From Methylacidiphilum infernorum V4 (GTDB lineage Bacteria; Verrucomicrobiota; Verrucomicrobiia; Methylacidiphilales; Methylacidiphilaceae), in assembly GCF_000019665.1 (NCBI RefSeq), contig NC_010794.1, forward strand, positions 1,116,001 to 1,180,000: 64,000 nucleotides of DNA, read 5' to 3'. Below are positions 7,922-17,618 of this stretch, piece after piece (within the stretch, counting starts at the first letter, position 1; every line of letters begins with the position of its first letter). The position numbers and the translations under genes are program-made. The notes under the pieces are model-generated. The model saw only the letters and a program-made list of their open reading frames with translations, was not told the origin of the DNA and did not search any database.

Positions 7922-10391
7922 GCTGCTTGTCCTTTTTATTTTTTTATCTTTTAAACTGAGCCTTGTTCTTTTTCCTTCTTTAAAGGCAAAGGAACTTCCC
8001 GAAGAAGTCGATCTCAATCCTGTGTTGGCTGAATCGGGTTGGGCGGACCGTTCCTTAAAATGGATGATAGAAAGTGGAGAATCTCACCATTTTATCCGGC
8101 CCGATTGGATCGATACGGAAATAGAGGGATTTCTGAAAAATGAACAGGCTTTAAGCCTTATTCAAAATGATCTTCTCCGAGGAGACGGGCTTTTAGCTGA
8201 TGCCTTGACAGAAGCCTTTCATCAACTCAGGGTCGGAAGCGTAACGGCAAAAAAAGAAGTTCTGGAGATCGCCCATGAGGGAAAATCCAAGCTTTGGATT
8301 CCCTTGTTGTCTCATTCCCAGGCTTTATGGCCATTGAGAAATTACCTGTTGGACACTCCAAATAGTTATCCTCCGGTCCTCTTCGCCTTGAAGAACTGGG
8401 AAAATGGGTCGCCGGATGCTTTGCCCGACCTGGTTATGGAGACCCTCCTCAAGACCATAGATATAAAACCATCCAAGTCGAAGAACTTGGAAGAAAATTG
8501 GGAGATCGCCAGGAGGCTTGCTCGAATCGGCAATGATGGAAGGGGAGCCTATTTCTTGGCCTCAACCACCGTGAGGAATGAGGATAGCTTCTACAACGCA
8601 TTCTGGGATAAGGCGGAGGAACGGGTGAGAAAAGACCCTGTATTATCCCACGAATATACTTACCGGCTGGAAAGAAATAAGAAAAGTTGGAATGTTTTGA
8701 GCCGAACGTTAAAGGAAGCTTTGGGCTCATACGAGGGTAAAGATTTTTTCTTCCATTACCTGGTCGGCAGAACCGAAATCAAGCAACAGCTCCAAGGAAG
8801 ACCCTTGTGGTTATGGGAAGCCCTCATGGGCAAAAAGGTACCTTTTCGGATCGACTTGGCCGACGAGGCTTACAAAAGATTTTTGATACAGCTAGAAAAA
8901 GATCCAAAACTCCTCGATTTTATCCTGTGGCATCTCACGCGTCCTGCCGAAGCCGCCTCCGAGGCAACCAAAGAGGCCCTCTCCCAAGGCTTAAGCAAAG
9001 AAGAGCCTATTTGTAAAATAGCCATGGAATGGATTTGGGAGGCGGGTCCAAAATGGGAAGGGGAACTGCAAGCGAGCAGCAGTTGGAACATCAGTGAACA
9101 TACCCGGCATCTCGATCCTGCTTCCCTAAGGAAATCCTACCAAAATGGCCAATTCAGCCGGTCAGATCTTCTCGCCATTGGAGATGTTCTTGGAAGTTAT
9201 TTGATCCGTAGCGACAGCGCGTGGGCAGACCTCGTCTATTCCAAGACGGGGAAATTTCCTGTAGTAGAAAAATTTTTTCCCCTGCTCGTTCAATATTCAC
9301 CAGGATGTGCCTTGGCTTGGCTTGAAAGCCTTGCAAACAATGACCAGGAATCTTTTGAAGCCTTCGGTCGGTGGATCTGTAACCAGCCCGAGCATAAAGT
9401 TGCGTTGGAGCAGTATGATTCCTGGCTAAACAGGGCTGGAGATCAATTAAAAGAGGCTGTTGAAAAAAAAGAACCCCTTTTAGCCGAGGAAGCCCAGTAC
9501 TTCATCGATTCCTTTGTGAAATGGACGATGGGGCCGGGATGGGAATATATCCTCAATAGGCTTTGGTTTGAAACGATCATTCCTGAAATGTTGAGAAAAC
9601 TTATAAAAAATCGGTGGTTAAGTGATAAGGAACAGTTCTGGAAATGGTATAGGGGTATATGTGCTCTCCCCGCCGCCAAAACGGCTATTGAACGGGTCAC
9701 CAACATTCTTGTTACGGGAAAAGAAATGGAACTTATACTCCAAGGCATTGCCTCCTGGAATTACGAACTGGCCGATGTGTGTGCATCGAATTGGGACACG
9801 ATTTGGGAAGATCCCCAAAAAAGGACAAAAATTTTAGAGGCGATTCTTCATTGTGACGGCTTAAGTGAGCTCAACAACATTCTTGTTTTTGCTACAGAAA
9901 ATACTTTAGAACGCCCGGATGAAAGGAAGATCGCCCAGAAGATTGCTGCCGTCTACGGTCGAAGCTCCACGGAAGACATTCAAGAAATCATCGCCCAAGA
10001 TCCCGTAGTTATCCGTAGCCTTTTACCCCACTGGTTAGAAAGTCCTCAATTTGCCGAACACTGGAAAAGATCGGTTTTTCTTATCATTAAGTACGGGGGA
10101 CAGGCACCCATAATTGCCCAGTGGATGCTATCGAAAAAAGAGGCGATCGAGATGTGGACGGACTCGTTGGCTGAAACTATGCAAGAGAACCCTTTTTTGC
10201 TGCAGGCGATCATCACCCATATCGGCAGATCTATCGGGGGAGAAATCAGTTGGGCAAAAGAAGTAAGAAGAATAGAAGAAAGAGTGATGGAGGGCCTCCT
10301 TTCAGACAGAATTTTTTGGGAAAACCTATTAGTAGATAAGACAGGAGGAATAGAAAATGAGACCCAAAAAATTCTCTACGGATTGCCTTAG
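7905..10391 (+). CDS. Large exported protein of unknown family linked to VirB4-like gene
   Basis: This is an 829-residue protein. The start at 7905 (MKRKAELLVLFIFLSFKL...) gives a signal peptide ending near SLKAKEL and overlaps the virB4-like gene by 17 bases. A longer in-frame start at 7845 would bury the signal. The mature part is almost entirely alpha-helical in character, rich in Trp, Leu and Glu, with repeated W-containing helices (for example WNVLSR, PLWLWEAL, WIWEAG, WNYELA). This suggests a HEAT/TPR-like superhelix, although no repeat consensus was established. No known family is recognised. Its place in the operon argues for a periplasmic structural subunit or an effector. It shares the SLKAKE-P sequence around its cleavage site with the 3132 gene product. 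Confidence 0.55.
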   Translation: MKRKAELLVLFIFLSFKLSLVLFPSLKAKELPEEVDLNPVLAESGWADRSLKWMIESGESHHFIRPDWIDTEIEGFLKNEQALSLIQNDLLRGDGLLADALTEAFHQLRVGSVTAKKEVLEIAHEGKSKLWIPLLSHSQALWPLRNYLLDTPNSYPPVLFALKNWENGSPDALPDLVMETLLKTIDIKPSKSKNLEENWEIARRLARIGNDGRGAYFLASTTVRNEDSFYNAFWDKAEERVRKDPVLSHEYTYRLERNKKSWNVLSRTLKEALGSYEGKDFFFHYLVGRTEIKQQLQGRPLWLWEALMGKKVPFRIDLADEAYKRFLIQLEKDPKLLDFILWHLTRPAEAASEATKEALSQGLSKEEPICKIAMEWIWEAGPKWEGELQASSSWNISEHTRHLDPASLRKSYQNGQFSRSDLLAIGDVLGSYLIRSDSAWADLVYSKTGKFPVVEKFFPLLVQYSPGCALAWLESLANNDQESFEAFGRWICNQPEHKVALEQYDSWLNRAGDQLKEAVEKKEPLLAEEAQYFIDSFVKWTMGPGWEYILNRLWFETIIPEMLRKLIKNRWLSDKEQFWKWYRGICALPAAKTAIERVTNILVTGKEMELILQGIASWNYELADVCASNWDTIWEDPQKRTKILEAILHCDGLSELNNILVFATENTLERPDERKIAQKIAAVYGRSSTEDIQEIIAQDPVVIRSLLPHWLESPQFAEHWKRSVFLIIKYGGQAPIIAQWMLSKKEAIEMWTDSLAETMQENPFLLQAIITHIGRSIGGEISWAKEVRRIEERVMEGLLSDRIFWENLLVDKTGGIENETQKILYGLP

Positions 10392-10866
10392 TTCTTTTCT
10401 TTGCTTGTTTTTCCTATTCTGGGCGTTATTGCTGAGCGGTTGTTCTACCCAAGTTTATAATCGTTACGATGGACCGATGGCCCAGACGGGGGACAATCTC
10501 ATTCGTTATGGGAGCATTGGTGCTGCTGGAGCAGCAGGATTTTTTGCGGGCAAAGATATCGGTAAATCCAACGCAGCCGGAGCGGTAGGAGCAGGAGTTG
10601 GAGCGGTAGGGGCTTACGCCCTCAATAAATACTTTGACAAGAAGCGATTGAATGCTTATCAACAAGGGGTTGCCGATGGAAAAAACCAGGCTACGGCAGA
10701 AATTCTTAATGATAAATGGAAACGTGAAGCCGAATATGGATTGCCTCCAGAAGGTAAAAAAGTCAGTAGCCCCGTCTACAGAACAACCTATGTTCCTTCG
10801 AGAAAAGACGATTCCAGCGGGGTAGAGTATCCCGGGACTTATCAAACGATTCCCGTCTATCGATAG
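10357..10866 (+). CDS. Glycine-zipper lipoprotein at end of secretion-like operon
   Basis: This 169-residue protein has a lipoprotein signal and lipobox (WALLLSGC; Cys acylated). A Gly/Ala-rich stretch follows (GSIGAAGAAGFFAG, then AAGAVGAGVGAVGAYAL), typical of glycine-zipper membrane-associating segments, and the C-terminus is Tyr/Pro-rich. The start overlaps the preceding gene by 35 bases, implying cotranslation. A small outer-membrane lipoprotein in such a cluster would be the natural VirB7/TraV-position component, but there is no sequence proof. Confidence 0.6.
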   Translation: MRPKKFSTDCLSSFLCLFFLFWALLLSGCSTQVYNRYDGPMAQTGDNLIRYGSIGAAGAAGFFAGKDIGKSNAAGAVGAGVGAVGAYALNKYFDKKRLNAYQQGVADGKNQATAEILNDKWKREAEYGLPPEGKKVSSPVYRTTYVPSRKDDSSGVEYPGTYQTIPVYR

Positions 10867-10927
10867 GCATGATGACAACGGACTGCTGTCTTGAAAGGGA
10901 TTACTGAAGGATAAAAGCGGATGTCTT

Positions 10928-12319
10928 TCAAGGCGAAAAAGTGCGCGCCGCCTTGTTGATCCCTTCAGAAATCATCGGGTGTGGAAAGGCTACATGGGCA
11001 AGAGCTTCTGCATCGAGACCCTCTCGAATTGCCAAGGCGAGGGGAGCTATAAGCTGAGAGGCCTCAACGCCCGCAATGTGGGCTCCAAGTAGCCGTTTAT
11101 TTTCGCCGTCGAAGAGGAGCTTGATAAATCCTTCCGTCTCGCCTAAAATTTCCGCCCGAGAATCAACGGCATAATCGTATTTAACTATTTCAACGTGTTG
11201 GCCGTAAAGATGTAACGCTTCCTCTTCCGTCAATCCTACCCCGGCAATTTCAGGCTCAGTAAAAACGGTGTAGGGAACACTCTTCCAATCCATGCGGGAT
11301 ACGGGTTGACCGCCTGCGGCAATATTATGGGCGGCAATGATACTCTGCAAGACGGCCGAATGGAAAAGCATACTTTTTCCGTTGATATCCCCAGGTGCAT
11401 AAATATGAGGAAAATCATAAAGTTGGAGGAAGCTGGTTACAGGGAGGGGCTTGGAGCTTGGAAAACCTAGTTTTTCGATGCCTTCCGGGGTCAGGCATTC
11501 CCTTCCGGTAGCCATGATGACGAGATCACCCTCTAGAGTATGGGCTTGGTTATTTTTTTGATACACTACTTTGAATTTGTCTCTATCCTTTTCGATAGAC
11601 TCCACCTTCGCTCCCAATTCGATGTGTATCCTTGTTTTCAATTTTTCAGCCAAAAATAATGAAAGTTCCCTGTCGAGGCCTCCTACAAGAAGTTCTGTAG
11701 ATTCGAGTATAGAAGGTTTAGCTCCTAAATTTTCGAGCATGGAAGCCACTTCAACGCCGATATAACCTCCACCGATGATGATGGGTTTTGAAGGAAAGGG
11801 AACGGTAGCATTAAGCTTAAAAAGATCGTGGGAATTGACGGCTAAATCAGATCCGGCAATGGGAAGGGAGTGGGGACGACTTCCCGTGGCAATGATCAAG
11901 AATTTAAAGAAGACAAGGAAGTTTTCTTTATCGGTAATGACTTCGATCTTTTTTTCGTCGACGATTTTACCGACGCCTTTGTAAAATAGGATGTTGGAGC
12001 GGTTGATTTCCTCCTTGTGTAGAGCATATCGAGTGTTCTGTACCTTGTCTTTGTGGGCGAGGATGGCTTTCCAATCGACTTGGGGAACCATCCCTGAAAG
12101 ACCGAAAAAAGGGTATTTTTTGGCCGTTGCCCGCACAAGGCTTGCTTCACGAACCGCTTTAGAAGGAACACAGCCTTCGGCTAGACAATTTCCACCCAAA
12201 TTCCCGATAGGGTCCACCATCAAAACCTTAAAACCTGACTTATCCAGGAAAAAGGCTGCGGGATAACCACCGCCTCCGGCGCCGAGAATGGCGACATCAA
12301 CAGATAATTCGGTAGCCAT
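10928..12319 (-). CDS. lpdA: Dihydrolipoamide dehydrogenase-like flavoprotein
   Basis: This 463-residue protein belongs to the class I pyridine nucleotide-disulfide oxidoreductases. The FAD-binding motif GAGGGGYPAAFF is at residues 13-24. The redox disulfide is GGNCLAEGCVPSK (Cys45/Cys50). A second dinucleotide motif, GGGYIGVEVASML, binds NAD. ATGREC and APGDINGK are the usual FAD/NAD contacts, and the C-terminal FPHPMISEG supplies the catalytic His and Glu. It would reoxidise dihydrolipoyl groups of 2-oxoacid dehydrogenases or the glycine cleavage system. No E1/E2 genes are adjacent, so a related disulfide reductase role cannot be excluded. It faces the secretion-like operon convergently. 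Confidence 0.75.
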   Translation of the reverse strand: MATELSVDVAILGAGGGGYPAAFFLDKSGFKVLMVDPIGNLGGNCLAEGCVPSKAVREASLVRATAKKYPFFGLSGMVPQVDWKAILAHKDKVQNTRYALHKEEINRSNILFYKGVGKIVDEKKIEVITDKENFLVFFKFLIIATGSRPHSLPIAGSDLAVNSHDLFKLNATVPFPSKPIIIGGGYIGVEVASMLENLGAKPSILESTELLVGGLDRELSLFLAEKLKTRIHIELGAKVESIEKDRDKFKVVYQKNNQAHTLEGDLVIMATGRECLTPEGIEKLGFPSSKPLPVTSFLQLYDFPHIYAPGDINGKSMLFHSAVLQSIIAAHNIAAGGQPVSRMDWKSVPYTVFTEPEIAGVGLTEEEALHLYGQHVEIVKYDYAVDSRAEILGETEGFIKLLFDGENKRLLGAHIAGVEASQLIAPLALAIREGLDAEALAHVAFPHPMISEGINKAARTFSP

Positions 12320-12675
12320 AACTGCTTGATTCTAAAAGGTCCACTCCGATCATGGCAAACTAAAAATTGGACCGGGATTTGAAAATTGTTCCATGAGGAA
12401 CAAAAAAGGGGAAACGACAAAAGATAATCGCAAGGAAAATGGAGATAATGGAGATAATTATGACTTCGCACAATATATGTTATGTAAAATCAATAGGGAG
12501 ATCTTTTCTGCAGCGGGTTTATGAATTCTCCTTTCCATGGGAAATTCTTTTCGTCATGAAAGATTGGAGCCAAATACCGTAGAAAATCCTTGTCTTCGTC
12601 AATAAAATGGCCTAAATGTTACTACTTAATAATCTGAACATGAACGGGAAGAAAAAATTTCCTCCATTTGATCTA

Positions 12676-12691
12676 TGGCATGTATTATGCT
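12676..12691 (+). promoter_or_regulatory. Sigma-54 promoter upstream of glnK
   Basis: TGGCATG-TATT-ATGCT has GG and GC exactly 10 bases apart and matches the -24/-12 consensus TGGCACR-N4-TTGCW with one substitution (A for the first T of TTGC), the C-to-T change being allowed. It lies about 97 bases before the glnK start, a usual place for nitrogen-regulated sigma-54 promoters activated by NtrC-type enhancer-binding proteins. Confidence 0.75.
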
Positions 12692-12766
12692 TACATGTTG
12701 ATGTTTTTACGGATTTTTCGACAATTGTTGACCCATCATGATAAAAAAGATAATAAAAATTGTTAG

Positions 12767-13132
<366 letters not shown>

Positions 13133-13321
13133 ATTTAATTTTTACTTTCCTTTTCAACGAGACCTCGTTTTTATGTGAAAATAATTTCTTTCTAAGGCCT
13201 TTTTCCCACCAGTTAGACAAAAAGCAACTTCATTAAAGAGTCTTTGCTATGGGAAAAGGCTCTCTTTACGCAATTTCAAACTACAACAACTCAACCAATC
13301 AATGAATCAGAGGAGGAACCG

Positions 13322-14755
13322 ATGGCTGAATACTATAGAAGATGTGCAACGGGTGAAGAAGTGATTTCTTTTGCCTCAGAGCACAATGTCAAACTCGTAA
13401 ATTTGAAATTCTGTGATCTCTTGGGAACGTGGCAACACTTTACCATAGGGATCGATCTGTTAACTCCCGAGTCTTTTTCAGAAGGTATAGGCTTCGATGG
13501 GTCTTCAATTCGGGGATGGCAAGGAATTCAGGAATCAGACATGCTTGTCATGCCCGATCCTTATACCGCCTTTATCGATCCTTTTATTACCGAACCCACT
13601 TTAAGCCTTATCTGTTCTATATATGATCCCATTACCCTTCAAACTTATCCCAAAGATCCGCGAAGCATTGCTATAAGGGCTGAAGCTTATCTGAAAAGTA
13701 CGGGAATTGCCGATACCGCGTATTTTGGACCTGAAGCCGAGTTTTTCATTCTAGATAGTGTTCGGTATGATAACCAGGCGAACTTCGCCTACTACGAGGT
13801 CGATTCTATTGAAGGGATATGGAATAGTGGAAAAGAAGAAGGTCAAAACTTTGGTTACAAAATACGGCATAAAGAAGGATATTTTCCTGTTCCCCCAGCC
13901 GATACCTTACAAGATTTAAGAGATCAAATGGTATTAACTCTTGAATCCATGGGAGTTAAAGTGGAAAGACAGCATCACGAAGTGGCCACTGCCGGTCAAG
14001 CCGAAATCGATATCCTGTACAACACCCTTCTGCATATTGGCGATGACATGATGATGTACAAGTATGTGATCAAAAACACGGCAAGGAAATACGGTAAAAC
14101 GGTAACATTTATGCCCAAGCCCATCTTTGGAGATAATGGCTCGGGAATGCATACCCACCAGTCGCTTTGGAAGGAGGGCAAGCCTCTTTTTGCCGGGAAT
14201 CGGTATGCGGGATTAAGTGAAATGGCTCTTTATTACATTGGGGGAATTATCAAGCATGCCCCTGCCCTCACCGCCATTACCAATCCTACAACCAACAGCT
14301 TTAAACGGCTTGTGCCTGGATTTGAAGCCCCTGTCAATCTTGCTTATTCTGCAAGGAACAGAAGTGCGGCCATCCGTATTCCAACCTATTCGGCCAATCC
14401 TAAGACAAAAAGAATAGAGTTCCGTACTCCTGACCCATCTGCCAATCCTTATCTAGCTTGTGCGGCAATGTTGATGGCGGGTATCGATGGTATTCAAAAC
14501 AGGATAGATCCCGGAGAGCCTATGGAGAAAAATATTTATGAGCTCCCTCCCGAGGAGTTAAAAAATATTCCCAAGGTTCCCGATTCGCTCGGAGGGGCCA
14601 TAGAAGCCTTGGAAAAAGACCATGAGTTTCTTATGAAAGGCGATGTCTTTACCAAGGAAACTATTGATACCTTGATTGCTCTCCGGAAAAAGGATTATGA
14701 CATGCTGAGAATTAGGCCCCATCCCCTTGAATTTTATATGTACTTTGATATTTAA
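13322..14755 (+). CDS. glnA: Glutamine synthetase type I
   Basis: The 477-residue product matches GSI-beta size. GAGGAGG lies just before the 13322 ATG, which is preferred over a weaker start at 13244. Conserved GS motifs are visible: the Asp-50-type loop near the start ([11 protein letters not shown]), the ATP/metal region [33 protein letters not shown], and NRSAAIRIP. The adenylylation site is present (NIYELPPEE, Tyr406), indicating control by adenylyltransferase GlnE. It condenses glutamate and ammonia with ATP. The position after glnK indicates one nitrogen-controlled transcription unit ending at the hairpin downstream. Confidence 0.96.
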   Translation: MAEYYRRCATGEEVISFASEHNVKLVNLKFCDLLGTWQHFTIGIDLLTPESFSEGIGFDGSSIRGWQGIQESDMLVMPDPYTAFIDPFITEPTLSLICSIYDPITLQTYPKDPRSIAIRAEAYLKSTGIADTAYFGPEAEFFILDSVRYDNQANFAYYEVDSIEGIWNSGKEEGQNFGYKIRHKEGYFPVPPADTLQDLRDQMVLTLESMGVKVERQHHEVATAGQAEIDILYNTLLHIGDDMMMYKYVIKNTARKYGKTVTFMPKPIFGDNGSGMHTHQSLWKEGKPLFAGNRYAGLSEMALYYIGGIIKHAPALTAITNPTTNSFKRLVPGFEAPVNLAYSARNRSAAIRIPTYSANPKTKRIEFRTPDPSANPYLACAAMLMAGIDGIQNRIDPGEPMEKNIYELPPEELKNIPKVPDSLGGAIEALEKDHEFLMKGDVFTKETIDTLIALRKKDYDMLRIRPHPLEFYMYFDI

Positions 14756-14775
14756 AAATAAAAAAGGGATTGAAA

Positions 14776-14837
14776 ACTGGGCCTTGCATCTAAAGGGATA
14801 TCTTTATTCCCCTGAAGAAGAAGGCCCAGTGTTTTTT
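14776..14837 (+). terminator. Rho-independent terminator after glnA
   Basis: ACTGGGCCTT (14776-14785) pairs perfectly with AAGGCCCAGT (14821-14830). The intervening loop contains a smaller hairpin (AAGGGATATC...TTCCCC), and GTTTTTT follows. It ends the glnK-glnA unit. Confidence 0.8.
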
Positions 14838-14922
14838 AAATCAAAGGTTCAAAAGAGCCCTATTTCTCTTTTATTTTGGATCTGTTCCTTTTTTCCGTTC
14901 TGTCAGACTTACTCACTGCTGC

Positions 14923-15189
14923 TCAAACAGGAACAAAGCTGACTTCCTCTTTCGCCCAGGTTGGCTTGGGCCGTCACTTGTATCTTGGGCTAAATCCCTT
15001 CGCTCCACGAATTGGCAGGGTGAAACTCAGGGCCATTTCCCTCAAATTGATTGCCGCATAAGCATTCGCGGTCATGCTCAGCAACGGAAGCCAGGCAGGA
15101 AAAGCCCTGCAGCATACCTCTAACGCCACACCTTCGAACTTCGCGGCCTTGCGAATGCCGACCGTCTTGGGGGAGCTAGGCACTCCCAT
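14923..15189 (-). pseudogene. Degenerate C-terminal fragment of a TnpB (IS605 OrfB) protein
   Basis: Read on the minus strand, MTANAYAAINLREM resembles the TnpB segment D-R-D-x-NAAINLR, where the catalytic Asp and the preceding CxxC zinc residues have been lost. Further downstream and in another frame, KPTWAKEEVSFVPV-stop resembles the usual TnpB C-terminus. Frameshifts separate the pieces, and no N-terminal RuvC portion is found. This is a scar of an IS200/IS605-family insertion. The rest of the 14838-15484 intergenic space is AT-rich and shows no further gene. Confidence 0.5.
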
Positions 15190-15484
15190 TTTATAAGGTA
15201 AGCATGATTAGCCATTAACAAGGAAGAAGTTTTTTAACTGCTCAACCCCCTCTTTTTCCTGCAAATTTTTTTCGACAATTTCTTTATTTGGCTGTAGAAC
15301 TTTACCAGCTTAGAAGAGATGCTTTTCGTTAACCAACAGATTATCTTTAGTTTAAGGCAAGCAAATTAAGAAAGAAGAAAATAATGTAAAATTTTAGAAA
15401 AATTGTTTTTTAAAATTGTTATCCATGAAAGATATGCCTAAAAAATGAAAGCATTAAATTCTTCTTTAATCCATTATAAAACTA

Positions 15485-16696
15485 ATGGGAATAAGAATTT
15501 GCGATATAACTCAGTTTTACGCTCCTAGTGGAGGAGGAGTCAAAAGATACATAGATGAAAAGCAGGAGTATATTCGGCAAAAAGGAGAAGATGAACATTT
15601 CCTGATTATCCCCGGTAAAAAAACCTGCTCCTTCCACGATCCCCCCATTCATACTTTTAGCATTCGTTCTCCTTTTATAAACCAGTTTTCCCAACATCGA
15701 ATATTGTTAAATCTATCCGAAGCGATTGATCTCTTGGTGGATTTAAAAGCTGACATCATAGAAGCGGGTGATCCCTATCAATCCGCTTGGCTATCTCTAT
15801 GGGTTGCAAAAAAATTAAAAGTTCCCGTAGTGGGATATTACCACTCTCATTTTCCAGATGCGTATGTGCGTACCTATTTTGGATGGAAAAATTCTTTGCT
15901 GGAGAAAGCTTTTTATTCCCTCTCCCGGTGGTATGCCGAAGAAATTTATAGCCAGTTCGATTTTACTTTTGTTCCCACCCTCTCTCTCTTGAAGTTACTG
16001 AGAAAATGGGGAGTCAAAAATGGAGTGCATGTATCCCTGGGTGTTGACGTAGAAACTTTTACTCCTGGGCCACCCAACAATCAACTCTGCCGTCTTAAAT
16101 TAGGAATTCCTGAAGATGCTTTTTTGCTCTTATACGTAGGCAGGTTGGCCAGGGAGAAAAATATAGGGCTTCTTATTGAAACCTTCCTTTACCTTCAGAA
16201 TTATTCCTCTAAAAAAGATTATTGGTTGTTGATCATTGGGGATGGACCTCTCAGAAAAGATGTCCTTAAACTGAAAAAAGACATTTCACGGATTTCCTGG
16301 ATTCCACAAATCGATTCCAAAAGGGAGTTAGCTGATTTCTACAGGTCTGCAGATCTCTTCATCCATCCTGGAATAGTTGAAACCTTCGGACTAGTGACCA
16401 TCGAGAGCCTAGCATGCGGTTGTCCCGTTATCGGCTTTAAGGGGACACATATGGAATCTCTAGTCGAAGAAGGATTTGCGGAATATTGGGCAGATAGAAA
16501 AGATTGCTATTCTTTGGCTAAGGCTGTAGATAAAGTGAGGTCGCTCGATTTGAGAAAAATAGGAGTCAATCTCGCGTTAAAAACCCGTCAAAAATATAGC
16601 TGGAAAAAAACCTTTGAACAGCTTTGGTGCTACTACTATGAAGCCATATCTCGGCCTTTCATTCATAAAGTGAAAAATAGAATAGTTTCCTTTTGA
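15485..16696 (+). CDS. GT4-type glycosyltransferase
   Basis: This is a 403-residue retaining glycosyltransferase with a GT-B fold. The N-terminal acceptor domain begins ICDITQFYAPSGGGVKRYI, the loop that contacts the acceptor. The C-terminal nucleotide-sugar domain has LLYVGRLAREKNIGLLI and the E-x7-E motif in ETFGLVTIE, followed by CGCPVIGF. Close relatives include mannosyl- and glucosyltransferases that build glycolipids or cell-surface glycans. The acceptor and sugar cannot be read from sequence. The gene stands alone on the plus strand behind a long AT-rich region. Confidence 0.8.
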   Translation: MGIRICDITQFYAPSGGGVKRYIDEKQEYIRQKGEDEHFLIIPGKKTCSFHDPPIHTFSIRSPFINQFSQHRILLNLSEAIDLLVDLKADIIEAGDPYQSAWLSLWVAKKLKVPVVGYYHSHFPDAYVRTYFGWKNSLLEKAFYSLSRWYAEEIYSQFDFTFVPTLSLLKLLRKWGVKNGVHVSLGVDVETFTPGPPNNQLCRLKLGIPEDAFLLLYVGRLAREKNIGLLIETFLYLQNYSSKKDYWLLIIGDGPLRKDVLKLKKDISRISWIPQIDSKRELADFYRSADLFIHPGIVETFGLVTIESLACGCPVIGFKGTHMESLVEEGFAEYWADRKDCYSLAKAVDKVRSLDLRKIGVNLALKTRQKYSWKKTFEQLWCYYYEAISRPFIHKVKNRIVSF

Positions 16697-16838
16697 TAAA
16701 ACTTTTCCAAGATTTCACTGTATTCAACTGACACCAAACGACTCAAACGTAAGAATTTTAAAATAGTCGGTCTCGATCAACCTCCCTACCCTCTTCTCCC
16801 CTATTTTTTTATACTTTTTATAAAATATTACCTTTTTT

Positions 16839-17618
16839 TTATTTTTTTACCTCTTGTTTCGATTTTTGAAGGGCGGTGGAAGTATTCCGATTTTGGAACC
16901 GACTAAACATAAGACCTGCAAAAAAACCCAGTAATCCTCCAGCTATAATATCTGAAAAATAGTGTCTACCTAGCGCCATTCTAGACCAACAAACAAAAAC
17001 AGCACAGAAAAGTAATAGATAGCCCAGGAGGGGCAAGGAACGCAAAAAACTTGAGGCTGTAGCCATAGAAGTAGCCGCATGACCAGAAGGAAAACCATGA
17101 AACATGGCCGTCCAGTGTATTCCATAAAACCCATCTACAAATGAACCTCCTGGATGTATTCTATGAAAGCTGACAATGGGCGTGGGGATATAACCTAATT
17201 GTTTGAAGGCTTCCTTAACATCGGCTGAAGGACGAGGTCGGCCAAGAACGTCCCGCCCTAAATCCACTAGACAACCGGCAATGAAGGCAGAAAGAAAACA
17301 TCCTATAGCCGCTTCTTTTATTCTCTCTTTTTTAAATAACAATCCAAGCAGATAAATTCCAATAGATAAAGGGACGGTCCCTTGAGGAAAATCCCCCCAG
17401 TAGCTTATTTTTTCAGCTAAAAAATGAAAAAAATCTCCTTCTTTTATTAAAAAAAAACTGTAAAAAGGCATGTCAAATTGAAATGCCAAGCCTACACTCA
17501 ATAGCCAAATTAAGGGTAAAGTCATTCTTGAAGACTTGATTCCCTCTTTGAAATCACCCCAAACACCGAAGAGCAGGCTTTTTGAAAATTCGTAAAGAAA
17601 CACAAACTCATTCTTCAT
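16839..17618 (-). CDS. PAP2-family membrane phosphatase
   Basis: The protein has about 259 residues from the ATG at 17618, which overlaps the end of the upstream gene by 11 bases. A longer frame to 17702 would run back over that gene. The three phosphatase motifs are intact: R-x6-RP in GRDVLGRPRP, PSGH in GFPSGHAAT, and SR-x5-H-x3-D in SRMALGRHYFSD. Several hydrophobic helices surround them. Such enzymes dephosphorylate undecaprenyl pyrophosphate, phosphatidic acid or lipid A-type substrates at the periplasmic face. The particular lipid is not predictable. Confidence 0.8.
   Translation of the reverse strand: MKNEFVFLYEFSKSLLFGVWGDFKEGIKSSRMTLPLIWLLSVGLAFQFDMPFYSFFLIKEGDFFHFLAEKISYWGDFPQGTVPLSIGIYLLGLLFKKERIKEAAIGCFLSAFIAGCLVDLGRDVLGRPRPSADVKEAFKQLGYIPTPIVSFHRIHPGGSFVDGFYGIHWTAMFHGFPSGHAATSMATASSFLRSLPLLGYLLLFCAVFVCWSRMALGRHYFSDIIAGGLLGFFAGLMFSRFQNRNTSTALQKSKQEVKK

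Noticed and set aside
10426-10878. 150-residue minus-strand frame
   Set aside because: Antisense to the glycine-zipper lipoprotein gene, which has a convincing lipobox and operon context.
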